Assembly: GCA_002812745.2 (NCBI GenBank)
Contig: NCSJ02000190.1
Span: forward strand, 1 to 64,000
Direction of reading: 5' to 3'
From: Scytalidium lignicola
Lineage: Eukaryota > Ascomycota > Leotiomycetes
DNA length: 64,000 nucleotides
Part shown: piece by piece, positions 35,583 through 47,309 of the stretch
Position numbering within the stretch: position 1 is the stretch's first letter
Layout: each line of letters opens with the position of its first letter
Notes under the pieces: generated by a model
Database searches by the model: none
What the model saw: only the letters and a program-made list of their open reading frames with translations
Told to the model about the DNA's origin: nothing
Position numbers and translations under genes: made by a program

Positions 35583-38500
35583 TCACCATTGTGACAGAGT
35601 AGTACACTTGATTATTGCCATCTCGCCATTATGTGGAATGAGAAAAGTTCTATCAGCAAGTAGCGCACTCAAATTCAAGCAATTGTCGTTCAGCCAGTCT
35701 TGTGGTAGAAAGTAGTGTCGGTGGACCTTTATAACTAGTGGATTTGTCCCCAAACGCCATGAACACATCCAGTATTCTTTATCTAGGAAAATAAGGCGGT
35801 TCTTCGATAGTACACTCAGTGGAATTTCAATCTGAGACTGGATCTCGCTGGGAATATGATCCGGTGAAACTAGAGCGCCAGTCTCTTCTCCATTCGGCAA
35901 AATGGTCGCTGTATCTAAGAGTGCAGTGAGATATCTTGGGCTTTTCTCATGAGGTAATTGATAGTGCATGAGAATATGAGACCCGGAAGGGGTAGGAATA
36001 AGGTTCCGTATTTGTATCTCGTTGTTTAAATGATCCAAGGCAACATCATTTTTCTGTGAATTAACGTTGATTCTGAAACAGCTGCTGTTGGTGTACTGGC
36101 TACCTCACTTTCAGCCTCACTCTCCTGCTCATTCTCTTCCATGTGTATTAAAATATTTGGTTCCCAGACATTGCAGAATTGTCCTCGTAAATCGTATAAG
36201 CGTTTACTATCTGGGCTGAATTAGATAGCGTAGACCATACTCTCACAAGAGAGTTGATAGATAAGGGCGAAGTGTTGGAAGTTATAGAGCTTGATCATAC
36301 CAAGGTTATCTCCTGTGGCGAAAAGTTTCCCTTCTGAGCTAGAAGCAACAATGGAAGCACCAGCATCGATCTTTCGACGTATGTCATCATGAGGATTCCA
36401 CTTGAATACATGGCCACCCATATAAAGACCGAGCAATTCGCTAGATTGAGGTTGCCAGAGGATCTGATCTACAACTGTCCAAGAGTTTCCAGCATATTCT
36501 TGATTGCGCTTGAATCTATTGATTAGTTCTGAGGGGTCTGTTTCCCAGATACTCAATGGAGAACCTCGGTAACCAACAGCCAAGTATGTCACAGTTGCAT
36601 CGAATGCTATGCAATATGGCACATTGTTAACATGCCGGCCCAAAGTTGTATCATCTTTCAAAAGGCCCTCGTTCAGCACCGACCGAGTTGGTGTATTACT
36701 TCTCAGGTGGGCCACTCGAACCACTCGATCGGTAGAACCGATGTACAAGATAGCACTGTCAGGAGAGAATTTGATCGTCAACGCTCTACTTCCAGCAGGG
36801 GTTTCGATCCTGTATAGTACCTCCCCTGTCTTGTCGGACCATACTTTGGTACTCTGAAATCCATATAACACAAGAAAGTTGCTGCAATGACTGAAGTCCA
36901 TTATGCTCACTCGTTCCTCATGTCTCAAAGTATGTTTGGCCTCAAAAGTTAATGAATTGTAGATTACAATCTGCCCGGCAGCCGTGAAAACTGCGAAATG
37001 ACCCCCCGAACAGATTATTGTCAAGGTCTGGGTTTCTGGTCCTAGCGATAATTTGGCCAAATTGTCATCCCATATGGTGTTAGAGATACCCTTCACAGAA
37101 ACACTCTGTGGCAGTAACCCATACTGGTTGAATTGCCGATGTATCATGGAATTGACTGGGCAGAAGGGCGGTATTTGGCTATATATTGAAGAGGGGCTGG
37201 CTATTAGATTACCACCGAATTTTCCGAGCACTTTCAGGAAATCCGTTGCCCATGATTCTACTAACTCAAGATCTTCAAGACGATGTGTTAAGAGGTTTGT
37301 GGCGGAAGTGCGGGCTCTCTTCTTTCACACATAAGCGCTGAGGATTTTTGAGGAGTAGACGAGCACTTTTAAACGGTTGTGGGAAGCTAAAGCTGCAATC
37401 CATGCCGGGACGGAATTTCCTTTCGAAAATTTGGTTCGAAGCGATAATGGCTCATCTGAGTCAGTTGGACTTAGATTCAGGTGATATACCCAAAACTCGA
37501 TGGCATATACAACGAATCTCTGTTTTTCAGGAGTATTTTGCAGTGTGTTTTGACGCTTTTCTTCACGGCGGGAGAGTCTCTCGTCCAGTTGATGAACAAC
37601 CCTTCATGGCTCTTCGAGACGTTAACGGCCAATTCAGAGTGTGTTGTCGTGATGAATTCTTTAGCTGTTTGATGCACCATTCCCAGCTGATCTTTTGAGT
37701 CTACAATTACGAATTGACCGCATACACGGCTGATTGCGAAACGTAGCTCCAGTAGAACAGCAAACTCGGGCTTTAGAGCTTGCGATAATTCGTCTAGCAT
37801 CAGCGGTCGACGTGAACATACTGCCCATGTCAGAACAGTCTTTGCGAGAAGTCGGTCGCGAGGTTTCGAAGTGTTCAGGATTGAGGATTCCATGCGTTGG
37901 TACAACTGCTGCATACCATGAGGAATACCGGCCAATGTTTCATCGAGGTCCTCTTGAGAATTGCATTTCATGATCTCTATCACAGCTAGACTGGCCCATA
38001 AGAAATTTCCTCCGGCTCCATCGACTAACTTTTGGACGACCTAAGACTTGAACTCATCGGAAGTATGCATAAACAGGACTCCCTTCTCAACATGCGTACG
38101 GATATCTCTCTTCGTATCTTCGATCGGAATGTATATCACTCGTGCATTAACAGCCAACCGATCAAATGTCGATATGAGTTCTGGTGTCCGCCGGCTGTCC
38201 AACAATACCTTAATAGGTGCTGGAGAGTTTGACATAGTGTGCATTAACTGAACTAGCAGCTGCGGGTGGTTTGATTCGTCAAGCGCGTCTATAACCCAGT
38301 ACATCGTGGTGTGAAATCTCATAGAGAATAGAACATGAAATATCTTCTCCCAGATGACTTTTGGATCTATCTTTTCTAATGTTGTAGTGGAGAACCTCAT
38401 GTCATTTAGAGCACGATGAAACAAAGGTAGCTGCTGTGCAATTTGGAAGGCAAGTGATCTTAAGCAGGCACTCAGAGAACGCTTTGAGTGATCTCCGAAA

Positions 38501-39580
38501 CGGGAAAAATAGTAGACACATGATGATTCTCGTAGTAGATGATTGATAATGAATGACGAAAGAACGGATTTGCCATTAGCTGGCAAAGCATATAGCCAGA
38601 GGAAGCTAGGGCTAGAACTTTCAGAGATCCATTTTTGGAACTGAGAGCTGGAAAGAATCCATTCACAAGTTCCAGGAGTCCATCGCTTCTGGAAAAACTC
38701 GAGGTCTTCATTCTGGTTCTCTGAGGCCGCTAGTAACTCTTCCAAATGCTGCAATTGGCTTCTGCCTTGTGTTCCAAGAAGACGTTGTCCTTGAGATAGC
38801 TCAGTTTTTGTATTATGACGGGAGTGAATCGGCGGGGATAGGTAGTTAAGCTGATATTGATCATTTTGCTTCGCTATAGAGAGAATTGTAACATACCTGT
38901 CGAACGGAAGCGCTCAACCAAGGTTTTTAGGGCATTTCTGACACTGATATAATTAGAATCCTGGGCGCGCTCAAACTTGCAAACATTATGATGGTCCGCA
39001 TGTAAAGCTTTCAAAATCTCGCCGGGGTAGCCGAGAATGGAGGAGTCCTTTTCGAGGACCATCTTTTCCAACTGTTAGAATATCTCTCTTTTCAGAAAAG
39101 GCTTCAAACCTTGCAACAATTTCTTTAGCCCGACAGGGGTCTGCAAGGTTTCATAGAATGCCTATTCGACTGATATGTTAAGCATGAGAAGTCTGTCAAG
39201 GCTGGAAAGTCTTTACCTTTTTAACCTCAAGGCCACCCATAGAATGAACAATAAAAATGATGGGTCTCTGAAGTAGCAAGGGTGTCTGTCAGCTGGTCAA
39301 CCGGCAAATTCAAGCTGGTTATGAGTATTACTTCTCCAATTCCCAGCTCCTCGAGATTCTCATTCTTGGCAAATTTCATCGAGTACAACAACTCTTTCGC
39401 GAAGTCCGCAATTCCTGATATTGACGCCGGCCCAGTAGAGGCCCAATGAGCATTGTATCCAAAAGATAATATACTGGCGGACTGAATGCCGGGTTCGCCT
39501 GCGAGCCACTTATTGGGCCAAATAATAGGAGGGATAAGAGTGCTCGCAACTGACGGCTCGTTTAATTATTGCTGTATTAC
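35583..39580 (-). pseudogene. NACHT-WD40 NLR-like gene, broken
   Basis: Remnant of a STAND/NLR-type protein as used in fungal self/non-self recognition. On the minus strand: an alpha/beta-hydrolase (SesB-like) N-terminal domain (about 39560-38890; ILSFGYNAHWAS, IFIVHSMGG) that lacks its HGLGG start and an inner section. A NACHT NTPase follows (38754-38041; Walker A PANGKSVLSS with an altered first half, Walker B YWVIDALDE). Then the NACHT C-terminal helices (37983-37477) and WD40-like repeats (about 37230-35583; KVWSDKTGEVL, SIWETDP). Damage: TAG at 38043-38041 where Gln (CAG) is expected, TAA at 36223-36221 where CAA is likely, TGA at 37327-37325, a frameshift near 37590 before FWVYHLNLSP, and an apparent intron of only 23 bases near 38890. 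One 50-base intron (36108-36059) still looks normal. Two of the stops are C-to-T changes in CpA, like RIP. Confidence 0.8.
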
Positions 39581-41968
39581 CATGAAATAATTACTAGGGC
39601 TTTTTACAGGCTAATTACTTATTCAAAGGCGAAGCCAGCCGGAGCCACATGCAAGAATACGAGCTAATCTTACATCAAGAAAATAAAATCGGGTAACTTG
39701 CACTTGTAGAAGCTGCCCTTTTTTTAATTAGTGTTTATCATAACTTTCCTGTTATACGAGTCATATTGGACCGTAGTTCCGAAGCCGTTCTATTACAATC
39801 CCAGGCACTCACGCTAAAAGACCACCAGCATTCGCATTCGCCCTTTGTCTTTCGAGCAATAGGGCTGTAATCCGTAGCTAACCACAACCAGGACCCAGTG
39901 TTTTGCCAAAGCAGTGATTTCTACGCCCACGCAGAAGCGGTGTGATAGTGTGATCAGACATGCCAGGACAAAAGAAATTGGACTAATTGCAATTGCAGTA
40001 CACGTACCGCACCCTACAGAACAGTGGAGTATAATAAAGTACAGGATCACGTCCAAACGGTGATCGAGATGCTGGACTTGGAACGGTCCCTGGAGGCCGA
40101 ACATGTCAATGCTAATGCCAATGCCAAAGAGCTATCACCAGCTTCAGATGTCGTTCAAAAAAGCCCACCACGAAACAGAGTGCAAGATGTGGATGTAGTA
40201 CCTTATTCGCAGAATGCGACGACTCAACACCTGTACACAGTGTATTCTACGAATTTATAACACTCCTAAGGCAATGTCTATAAAGTTAAGATTAAGTCAA
40301 AAGAACTGAGTCAACAATTATACTTACGCGCTATATCCTCCTTTCGACTCTAAACGAAGTCATAAGTTGACGATTTACGATTACCTCAACGCTTTATAAC
40401 ATCATCACAATGAAGACAAATCTCACAAACGAAATGCAACTCCTAAGGCAACTAACTATGTGTGTATGCACATATGCTTATAATATAGAATAAACACTTT
40501 AACTTAACCTTCTATATACTACTCAGACCTTACTTTAATGCTAAGCTTGAAGAAAAAAGATAAAACAAGGACTCTCAACTACAGTAGCCGAGAGAACCTC
40601 AAATGAATGGGCAGCATTTACGCACAAAATACTTTCTAAGGTTTTCAAGAGTACTATAACACTACAAGATCAAAGACCCAGGACTGTTTATAAGAAAAGT
40701 TTTTCGCTCTTTATAGTGTTTAACTCTCTTTTAAATAATACTTTATATGTAAAACCTTAACTTAACACGTACTTATACCCTCCAAGAGGTCACCAGGGTA
40801 GCAAGTCTTGAACTTAACCCGATGGACGTAAATAAATACCACCACCATCATCATCATCACTGGTGAAGGTCTTAAGTGGATAATTACTATAATATTTTTA
40901 AATGTAGATTTTGCCTAACAAGCTGTTCGAGGGGATAATATACTAAGGGTTTAATTTAAATTGTTTATATAATTCCGAAGCTTATAATCTTTAGAATTTA
41001 ATGAAATAATTTAATGAAAACAAAATTATATTTAAAATAATGTAATAATAGTTTTTATATTGCCGGTCATTGAGCAAGTAGTCACGTTAGTGGTTTAACC
41101 TATATAATTAAACCAGTATATGCATATCAGAGTGAGTACAGTAATGACTACGTTCGCGAGCGCATTGAGGAACAAGTGAAGATCCTCTTAGTAAATATCA
41201 GGAATAATTTCAATAATAAAGAACATTCATACTTATTTGCCATTATGAGTGGAATTTCCAACTTTAATTGGTTGATCGGCTATTTATCGGCTTTGCTAGA
41301 CTACTATAGAGTTATGTTTTTCATGGAAGGAAACTAGAGTAAGTGTAGATGGTTTATTCTAATTAATGACCATGCTATAGAAGATATGGATTTTCATTTA
41401 TATATCTCTATCTAGAGCCACATATGACCTTTCTTAATGAACAGTATAACGAGTTTTGAGATTTGGATGTTTAGTCTGGCTATATTAACCTCAAATACGA
41501 TGTTTCTGTATCATTCATTACAGTTCGGTGATTTGGACCTTTTTCGTTCTATTTTCTTTATTCCTTGATAGATCTATGAGTGTTCAGTCATGTACGTAAG
41601 TACTATATCGATATTGACTTTGTATAAATCCCCGCTTACGGGCAACCGCGTGTTAGCTAAAGCTTTGTCAGGATATGGGGCCACCATCATTCCATTCTTG
41701 AATTCTCCAATACCGCAGGGGATACACAATGCATGTATGACGTCAATAAATTGTACCTCACAGGCCACAACGCCATACTTGGCGGTGTAAGAAGCATCTG
41801 ATATGCCGATGATGGTATATAATAACTGGTAAAGAAAATTCTTTTATAACAAGTATTTTCCGAATTTTATTTCTAGTCGGTTAAAACGTCAAAAAAATTA
41901 AAAAATATCTCCATTCGAATAACGAAATAACACTTGCGACTATTTCTACAACACAACAAATACCTAAT
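39581..41968. other. Intergenic region
   Basis: About 2.4 kb with no supported gene. It holds a small (CAC/CAT)n run at 40839-40862 and AT-rich patches around 40900-41060. The short frames at 40024-40260 and 41590-41790 show no codon or domain evidence. The last 130 bases are the Hsp20 promoter. Confidence 0.5.
41834..41841 (+). promoter_or_regulatory. Candidate heat-shock element
   Basis: GAAAATTC fits the inverted nGAAnnTTCn core of heat-shock factor sites and lies about 130 bases before the Hsp20 start. TTCCGAA follows at about 41858. Only one full inverted pair is present, so this is weak. Confidence 0.35.
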
Positions 41969-42598
41969 ATGGCCCCTCTAGATCAATTATTATACACACA
42001 ACCTGTCATCCGCCCAGTCCACGTAACATTGACAGAACCACACCCTAACTTCCGGACACTAGTGCGCACTTTAGAAGACCCCTATTACAAGCATAACTAT
42101 TTTCAAGTCAAGCGGCACGACGTGATATCACCAGCATTCGACGTCCGCGAAACAGACGGATTCTTTTTCCTGGAAGGCGAATTCCCAGGTGTGAGTAATA
42201 AGGAGGAGATTCTCATCCAACAACTTGGGAGTCGGACGCTGTTAGTAGAGACTAAGGTCGAGAGGTTTGATCTGGAGAAAGAATGGGGTGATTTTGCGCC
42301 GAAGACTAGGCAGGACATTGAGAAGGAAGAAGTGGAGAATGGTATTGAGAGAAGCTATTCGAGAAGACATAAGAGTATTGGGCATGAGCATGAACTTGAG
42401 ATGGAGGGACATGAGGACGGAGTCACAGTGAGGTTGGCTGAGAGGCATACCGGATATATGCAGCGCAGTTTCACATTTCCCTGTGCGGTTGAGCTTGGGG
42501 CTTTGAGGGCAAAGATGAGAGCCGGGCTTTTAGTCATGATGGTTCCAAAGAGCAATGGGACCGAAGAACCATCAAAGAGGATTGTTATTGAGGATTAG
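41969..42598 (+). CDS. Small heat-shock protein, Hsp20/Hsp30 family
   Basis: Intronless gene for a 209-residue small heat-shock chaperone that would bind unfolding proteins in the cytosol. An N-terminal arm of about 55 residues is followed by the alpha-crystallin domain in two blocks: SPAFDVRETDGFFFLEGEFPGV (about 54-75) and RHTGYMQRSFTFPCAV, then LRAKMRAGLLVMMVPK (about 160-195). The blocks are separated by a charged insertion (about 100-155), as is common in fungal Hsp30 proteins. The LRAKMRAGLLVMMVPK block carries the AxLxxGLL-type signature. A C-terminal IVI-type motif (RIVIED) matches the I-x-I/V assembly motif. The ATG at 41969 is the first in the frame and follows an A-rich leader. Confidence 0.93.
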   Translation: MAPLDQLLYTQPVIRPVHVTLTEPHPNFRTLVRTLEDPYYKHNYFQVKRHDVISPAFDVRETDGFFFLEGEFPGVSNKEEILIQQLGSRTLLVETKVERFDLEKEWGDFAPKTRQDIEKEEVENGIERSYSRRHKSIGHEHELEMEGHEDGVTVRLAERHTGYMQRSFTFPCAVELGALRAKMRAGLLVMMVPKSNGTEEPSKRIVIED

Positions 42599-43037
42599 AG
42601 CAGTGTGGATGTTAGATCTACATCCCTATTATATCTGTACCGGGATTCATACTCTATTCCAATACATTGTACAGTACATGTATACCCTTAGAATTTTGAA
42701 CTAATGACTGGACAAACAATAGGTGACACTCCATAATCATTATGAGCAATGCGTTTATGATCTGAACTCAAATGCATTTTGTCACACAAGTACATGGTAG
42801 TGTAGACTTGCTATCAAAACACAGCTATTAGTTACAGCTTTCAAAAATAAAATAAAACGCCAAACTCTTGATTCGTGTCGTTATAACAATGCCGTTAAAA
42901 AGTTGTGTTGTCGCCGATATCAATGCCTGTGTCCTGGACTGTATCTTGAATACTTAGTAACCTTTGATATTTTTTTTCTTCCCCAACCTAAGTTTCTCTA
43001 CCATTTTATTACTAAGAGTATCGGTAGGATGGAATAG
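42599..43037. other. Convergent intergenic region
   Basis: 439 bases between two genes that converge. It should contain both 3' ends. Nothing else is seen. Confidence 0.5.
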
Positions 43038-43955
43038 TTATGATTGTCCCCCGCCAGGGGTTTCAATTTGATCATTACTATCATCTTCTGTACCTGATTT
43101 TGGTAGGCCACGATTGTGGTCCTGCGTTGGTGCTTCAACTTTCTTAGTCTCAATTGCCATAGCTTCTGTCTGTAGCTTTGATGTAGATGTTGATTGCCCA
43201 GTCTTAGAAGTCACGGTGCCAGTATCCACATCTTCCGCCGGAATAGGCGGAGTTCTGTCAACGTGAATACTCGGGCCATGCGTTATTCCATTGTGGAGAT
43301 ACTCAGCCGACAGTGACTGATCTACAGCAGCTAGGGTATCGACTGATGGAACGCTGTGATGACAATCTTGGGCATTGAAGACACAGTGGTATTCATCAGG
43401 AGGACTTTCTGTCGGCGTGGTTTCGTATGAAGCCGACTCAATGATCATACGGGTAGAGCGAGCCCCAGCAGTCTGATATTGTGGTTGTGTTCGCGGGCTA
43501 TGATATGGATGATTCCCGTTGCGCCGCGGTGCGAATGGGAACTGTGGAGTGCGGAGATGATTGTTCTCCGGAACACTAGCTATATGTTCTGTCATTTCTT
43601 TTTTTATAAATTTGATCGTAAAATTAAATGCTTACAATTTATCTTCCCCAGATTATATATATCATACAAGCTCTTACCGTAGAGAGGAAATTTGCCTCTT
43701 TTGGTCCCGTTTGTTTCTCGTAATGGGGTGACGACACACATCCCGAGTGTCCTCACGCCACAAGGCTGGACCCGAGGGAAACATAGTAACTTGTAGTGTA
43801 GGGCGATAATGCCAAGGCGTGTCACGATCCGCAAAATTACCAAATAACCCAATGTCATCTTGTCCAACCTGCCATGTGATTCTCGCCCATTCTCGCCCCT
43901 TTGCACTGGACACGAGGGGATGTGTGATTAAGCACAAATAATCAAATCTCGACAT
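43038..43955 (-). CDS. Conserved-looking hypothetical protein, two exons
   Basis: Predicted 271-residue protein. Exons are 43955-43678 and 43575-43038 (816 bases, exact frame) around a 102-base intron (GTAAGA...GCTAG). The N-terminal 90 residues look folded and are rich in Trp and His (WARITWQVGQDDIGLFGNF, DTPWHYRPTLQV, then CRHPITRNKRDQKRQ). The rest is low-complexity, Pro/Ser/Thr-rich and probably disordered, ending GGGQS. No signal peptide or membrane segment. I do not recognise the family and propose no function. Reading exon 2 alone from its own ATG (43595) would give 185 residues. The joined model is preferred because exon 1 is open, has a good donor and joins in frame. Confidence 0.65.
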
Positions 43956-44018
43956 TTCATCACCTCATATCCTTTGTTAATCCCTTTTATATGACGCAAT
44001 TAAAATTTGCATGAGTAC

Positions 44019-44525
44019 TTCCGTGCAAGGTCAATGACCTTGCACGGAATTTAATTAATTAATTTAGTATTGGCCTAAATTAATACTAAATAAAATAATT
44101 GAAATTGATACTAATACTAATTAATGAGAATCTAAATTAAAATTAATTAAATTAACATAAATAATTAAAATAATTAAAATACTAATTAATACTAAAAATT
44201 ACATAAAATGTTTCAATATCATGTGAACATTATGTAATTACATAATATTCACGTGATATTAAATATATATTATTTAATTTTGATTTTATTACTTAGATGT
44301 TTATTAATTTAGAAGAAATATTTGATAATTAATTTATATTACTTATAGCTTATAATTATATTAGTTTTTTAGAAATAAAATTCATATTTTATTTAATGCT
44401 CATGTGACTTTTCACGTGATTTAGTATTGTTTAGTATTTTAATTAATTTTAGTATTTTACACATTAATTTAATGTAGCATTACTAAAATACTAAGCAATT
44501 AATTCCAAGCCCAGAAGGTCAAAAT
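44019..44525. repeat. AT-rich MITE-like unit with palindromes
   Basis: Opens with a 31-base perfect palindrome (44019-44049; TTCCGTGCAAGGTCA, one central base, then its mirror). The right border (about 44490-44525) reads, reversed, GACCTTCTGG...GGAATTAATT...TTAGTATT. This resembles the GACCTTGCACGG...TTAATTAATTTAGTATT of the left side, so the borders are diverged inverted repeats. Inside, 44215-44260 is a second near-perfect palindrome (ATGTGAACATTATGTAATTA and its mirror). No coding capacity. The family is unknown. Confidence 0.5.
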
Positions 44526-44704
44526 CCTGCAAGAGTTTACACAGCGCTAAAATACTTGGAAAGATCTAAACCATTATCTTGTAAAAGTGGAAAAGATAAA
44601 TTTCTTATTTGAGGACCCAGTTGAAGCTTCTATACTGGGTCTCTATATAGAATTGATTCTGATCTGTTAATTTGTAAGTTTTCTTTACAATATAGGCTTA
44701 TGCA

Positions 44705-45005
44705 NTTTTTTTTAAATCATACTCTGTATTCGGCTCTCCTATTTAGGTGCCTGTAGAGACTCCTCGAATTACAGTGCACAGTTTCCTCCACTAATATTCC
44801 CATCATTTTGAATTGTGCGAGCAGCAGGAGAATCAACAGTAAATGGATAAAAGAAAGAACCCCATTCAAAAGTAATGCCGGAACTACCTAATTCTTATAC
44901 GTCCATCATTCTATAGCTTTGTCCACTATCTCCCTGTATCATACTATCGATTGCAGCTTTTGTTCTTTAGTAAGTTGATCCTTCATTTTAATATTTGTTT
45001 TAAGG
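44705..45005 (-). mobile_element. 5'-truncated LINE fragment (Tad1 3' end)
   Basis: 300 bases matching the 3' end of the LINE at 47310-62151: the same ACTCTGTATTCGGCT start, CGCCTGTAGAGACTCCTCGA-like block and trailing region. It begins with a T-run that is the poly(A) tail on the minus strand. Homology stops at about 45005, typical of 5'-truncated LINE insertions. Confidence 0.75.
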
Positions 45006-46094
45006 AGGTTTAATGTAATTTGCATATAAAATGTTTTGTTAACAATTTGACGTGTTAAAGACGCGTTGATTGAATGTTAAAACATCAATTTATCTTATTG
45101 TACGATCGTAATCAATTTTTGAAGCCGTAAACTATTGTCGGGCAAGAGAATAGAGTGAGGAGGTCCATTTTCAATCGTTAAGGTGTAACATACAGGAGTC
45201 ACTACTTCCTTATGTTATCAGTGTTTGTATGTGTGTTCTGGAGGCCCGAAAAGTTGATTTTCGATGTGCGACACGTTAAATTGATGAAGAATTTAATTGT
45301 GCAACGTATGACTCAACCTTGGCTTTACAGACTTCTCAAGGAGAAGTTGTAAGTTAGTAGCCCTCACTGTGTACAGGTGTTGAGTCTCGAGGCCTAAGCT
45401 CATGCCTTGACAGAATCATCGAGCTTGGCCAGATTGTATATATCAGCATCAACGAGCCTCTCCCAGCTCTTCATCAATCAGCAGACTTATATTACAGTAT
45501 TCAATACTTTGGAATTACTTACACGGTTGCTTATCGCATTGATTATTCTCGATATTGCAGTCACTAATGGTTCCTGCATCCAGGCATTGTCTTTTGCTCT
45601 CCACCTTGAACACCCGTCAGTCTTCTACATCTTCAATCCATACATCTCATCTCTTCATATTTAAGTATCCCAAAATAAAAGCTGATTATAGTAGTCTAAA
45701 ATTAACATACTCATCCTTCTGCCCTGCATAAATTACCTTCACGGTATTGACTGGTGCGTTAGCAAATTGTGTCAAACCAAAAGCTTCCACTAGTAACTGA
45801 CAGCGGTGAACTCGCAATTGCGTTAATAATTAATATCTCAACAACGTACGTTCCTAGAGGGACAGCCCTTAATTTGGAAATTTTGTGTTATGATTAATTA
45901 ACCCATTCTTAAGGTTTCCTTTTACTATTTATTCCTTATACAACGGCACCCGTTGCCAGAGACGCTTATATCCCAGAACTAAGAGCATTTACGGAGCTAT
46001 TTATGGGTGGGAAATATGCTAGTTTGAGAATCCACAAGCTTCCAAGAGTCGAAATAACATTGTTCTTGTTTATTTGAATATAAGTAACCTCTCT
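45006..46094. other. Intergenic region
   Basis: About 1.1 kb. The plus-strand frame at 45407-45664 has a hydrophobic stretch but no ATG at its start and no family resemblance, so it is not called. Otherwise nothing is seen. Confidence 0.45.
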
Positions 46095-46681
46095 CTAGAT
46101 ATCGAGGAGAAACCCGACGTAAGCAGTAACCGCATCGAATATAATGGCACATAACCCTCCAAGGGCTATAGAGTACCGCTTTAAGAATCGGGCTACCGCA
46201 ATAATAGACATTGAGAATAATACTAGCAAACTGCAGACGAGAGTCTTGAAGATCCTGTTCCTATGAAAGGGCCATTTCCAGATAGGCAGCATCTGCCGTT
46301 CATCAAGATAATTGATGACGAGTGTACCGCGAGTGGGAATTTGTCCGAGGTTCACTTGAGTAGCCGGGCGTTCAACTGCTCGATATCGCGTCTCGACGCT
46401 CCTCAAAAGATGCTCATAGTCCGTGGTTGCTAAATTGTAATGCGTTACTAAGCCGTTTTGCCCTGACGCAAATATTTCGTTCTTTGCTTCGAAGGTGGAC
46501 TACATTCCATCGTATCTCCCTCTCAGCACGACCAACGCATTGAATACACAGGATTTTCCAGGGCTTCGGCCGCAAATGCACTGAATGACCACGCTGTGGC
46601 TAGCCTCAATGTTGTCGTTGCAATGTTTCCAATGGAACCAGCAAGGATCCCAAGGATGGTGGTTATCCTGTCAGCGTCCAT
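46095..46681 (-). CDS. Small predicted membrane protein, two exons
   Basis: Predicted 178-residue protein. Exons are 46681-46550 and 46499-46095 (537 bases, exact frame) with a 50-base intron (GTGTAT...ATGTAG). The N-terminus (about residues 7-38) is weakly hydrophobic (ITTILGILAGSIGNIATTTL). The central part is polar. Two strong C-terminal membrane helices follow (LVCSLLVLFSMSIIAVARFL and IALGGLCAIIFDAVTAYVGFLL), separated by a short basic loop. I do not recognise the family. The two-helix end resembles many fungal orphan proteins annotated only as DUF or hypothetical. It lies between repeat elements. Confidence 0.6.
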
Positions 46682-47220
46682 TTTGCGTCTGATATATTGT
46701 TATGAATAAGGTCTTGGGGTCAGAGGTGATTTAGATAGATTGGATTTTATAGGTATACAGATAGTACTTCAAAATGTCAAATGAGTGGATCATTTGCTAT
46801 GGCAAACTACTCTGTGACGGGCATTTATTTCTACAGCGAGAGTTTATTTCTTTCTGCTTACGATTATCGTGGCATACCATATTCAGATGCATAGGCGGCA
46901 TTCAAGACCTGACGCTAATCTTCACTTCTAGACCCAGCCTTCATGAAATTTTTCAACTTAATATTATGCACACAGTATTGTAGAAATTGCTCGAGATAGC
47001 ATAACCAAGAGATAAAGAAGGGAAAGCAACAGTGCATTTCTAAAGCATTTTAAAGAATCATCATTTAAACAGGAGGATTACGAAAGATTAGTTTAAGAGT
47101 GCATTACCACTTTGTGGCGAGTGAGAGTCCAACTTAACCATCTTAAGAGCACCAGTCATTCTCTATCCTTCGCCCAAAATAACCACCTCGTTGCAGCCGC
47201 TTCATTCAGTGTGTATAATG
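46682..47220. other. Intergenic region
   Basis: Upstream region of the membrane protein gene. The short plus-strand frame at 46774-46983 has no support. Confidence 0.45.
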
Positions 47221-47309
47221 AGTTGAGTTGAGTTGAGTACACCTTAAAACTCAACTCAACTCAACTATTTTACTACACAACTCAAACTCAACTCAATTCA
47301 ACTTAAGTT
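47221..47309. repeat. Pentanucleotide (GAGTT/AACTC)n array, left part
   Basis: Repeats of GAGTT turn into AACTC after a short spacer, so the two halves can fold back on each other. The same repeat continues after the LINE at 62152-62470. The LINE therefore landed in one array. Confidence 0.85.

Noticed and set aside
40839..40862. CAC/CAT repeat that could encode a His tract
   Set aside because: A short microsatellite in non-coding DNA with no surrounding frame.
44614..44641. Hairpin GACCCAGT...ACTGGGTC
   Set aside because: Only 8-base arms in unassigned DNA; too weak to call as a structured RNA or terminator.
45407..45664. Plus-strand frame with a hydrophobic middle
   Set aside because: The frame begins with TTG, there is no ATG upstream in frame, and nothing conserved is visible.
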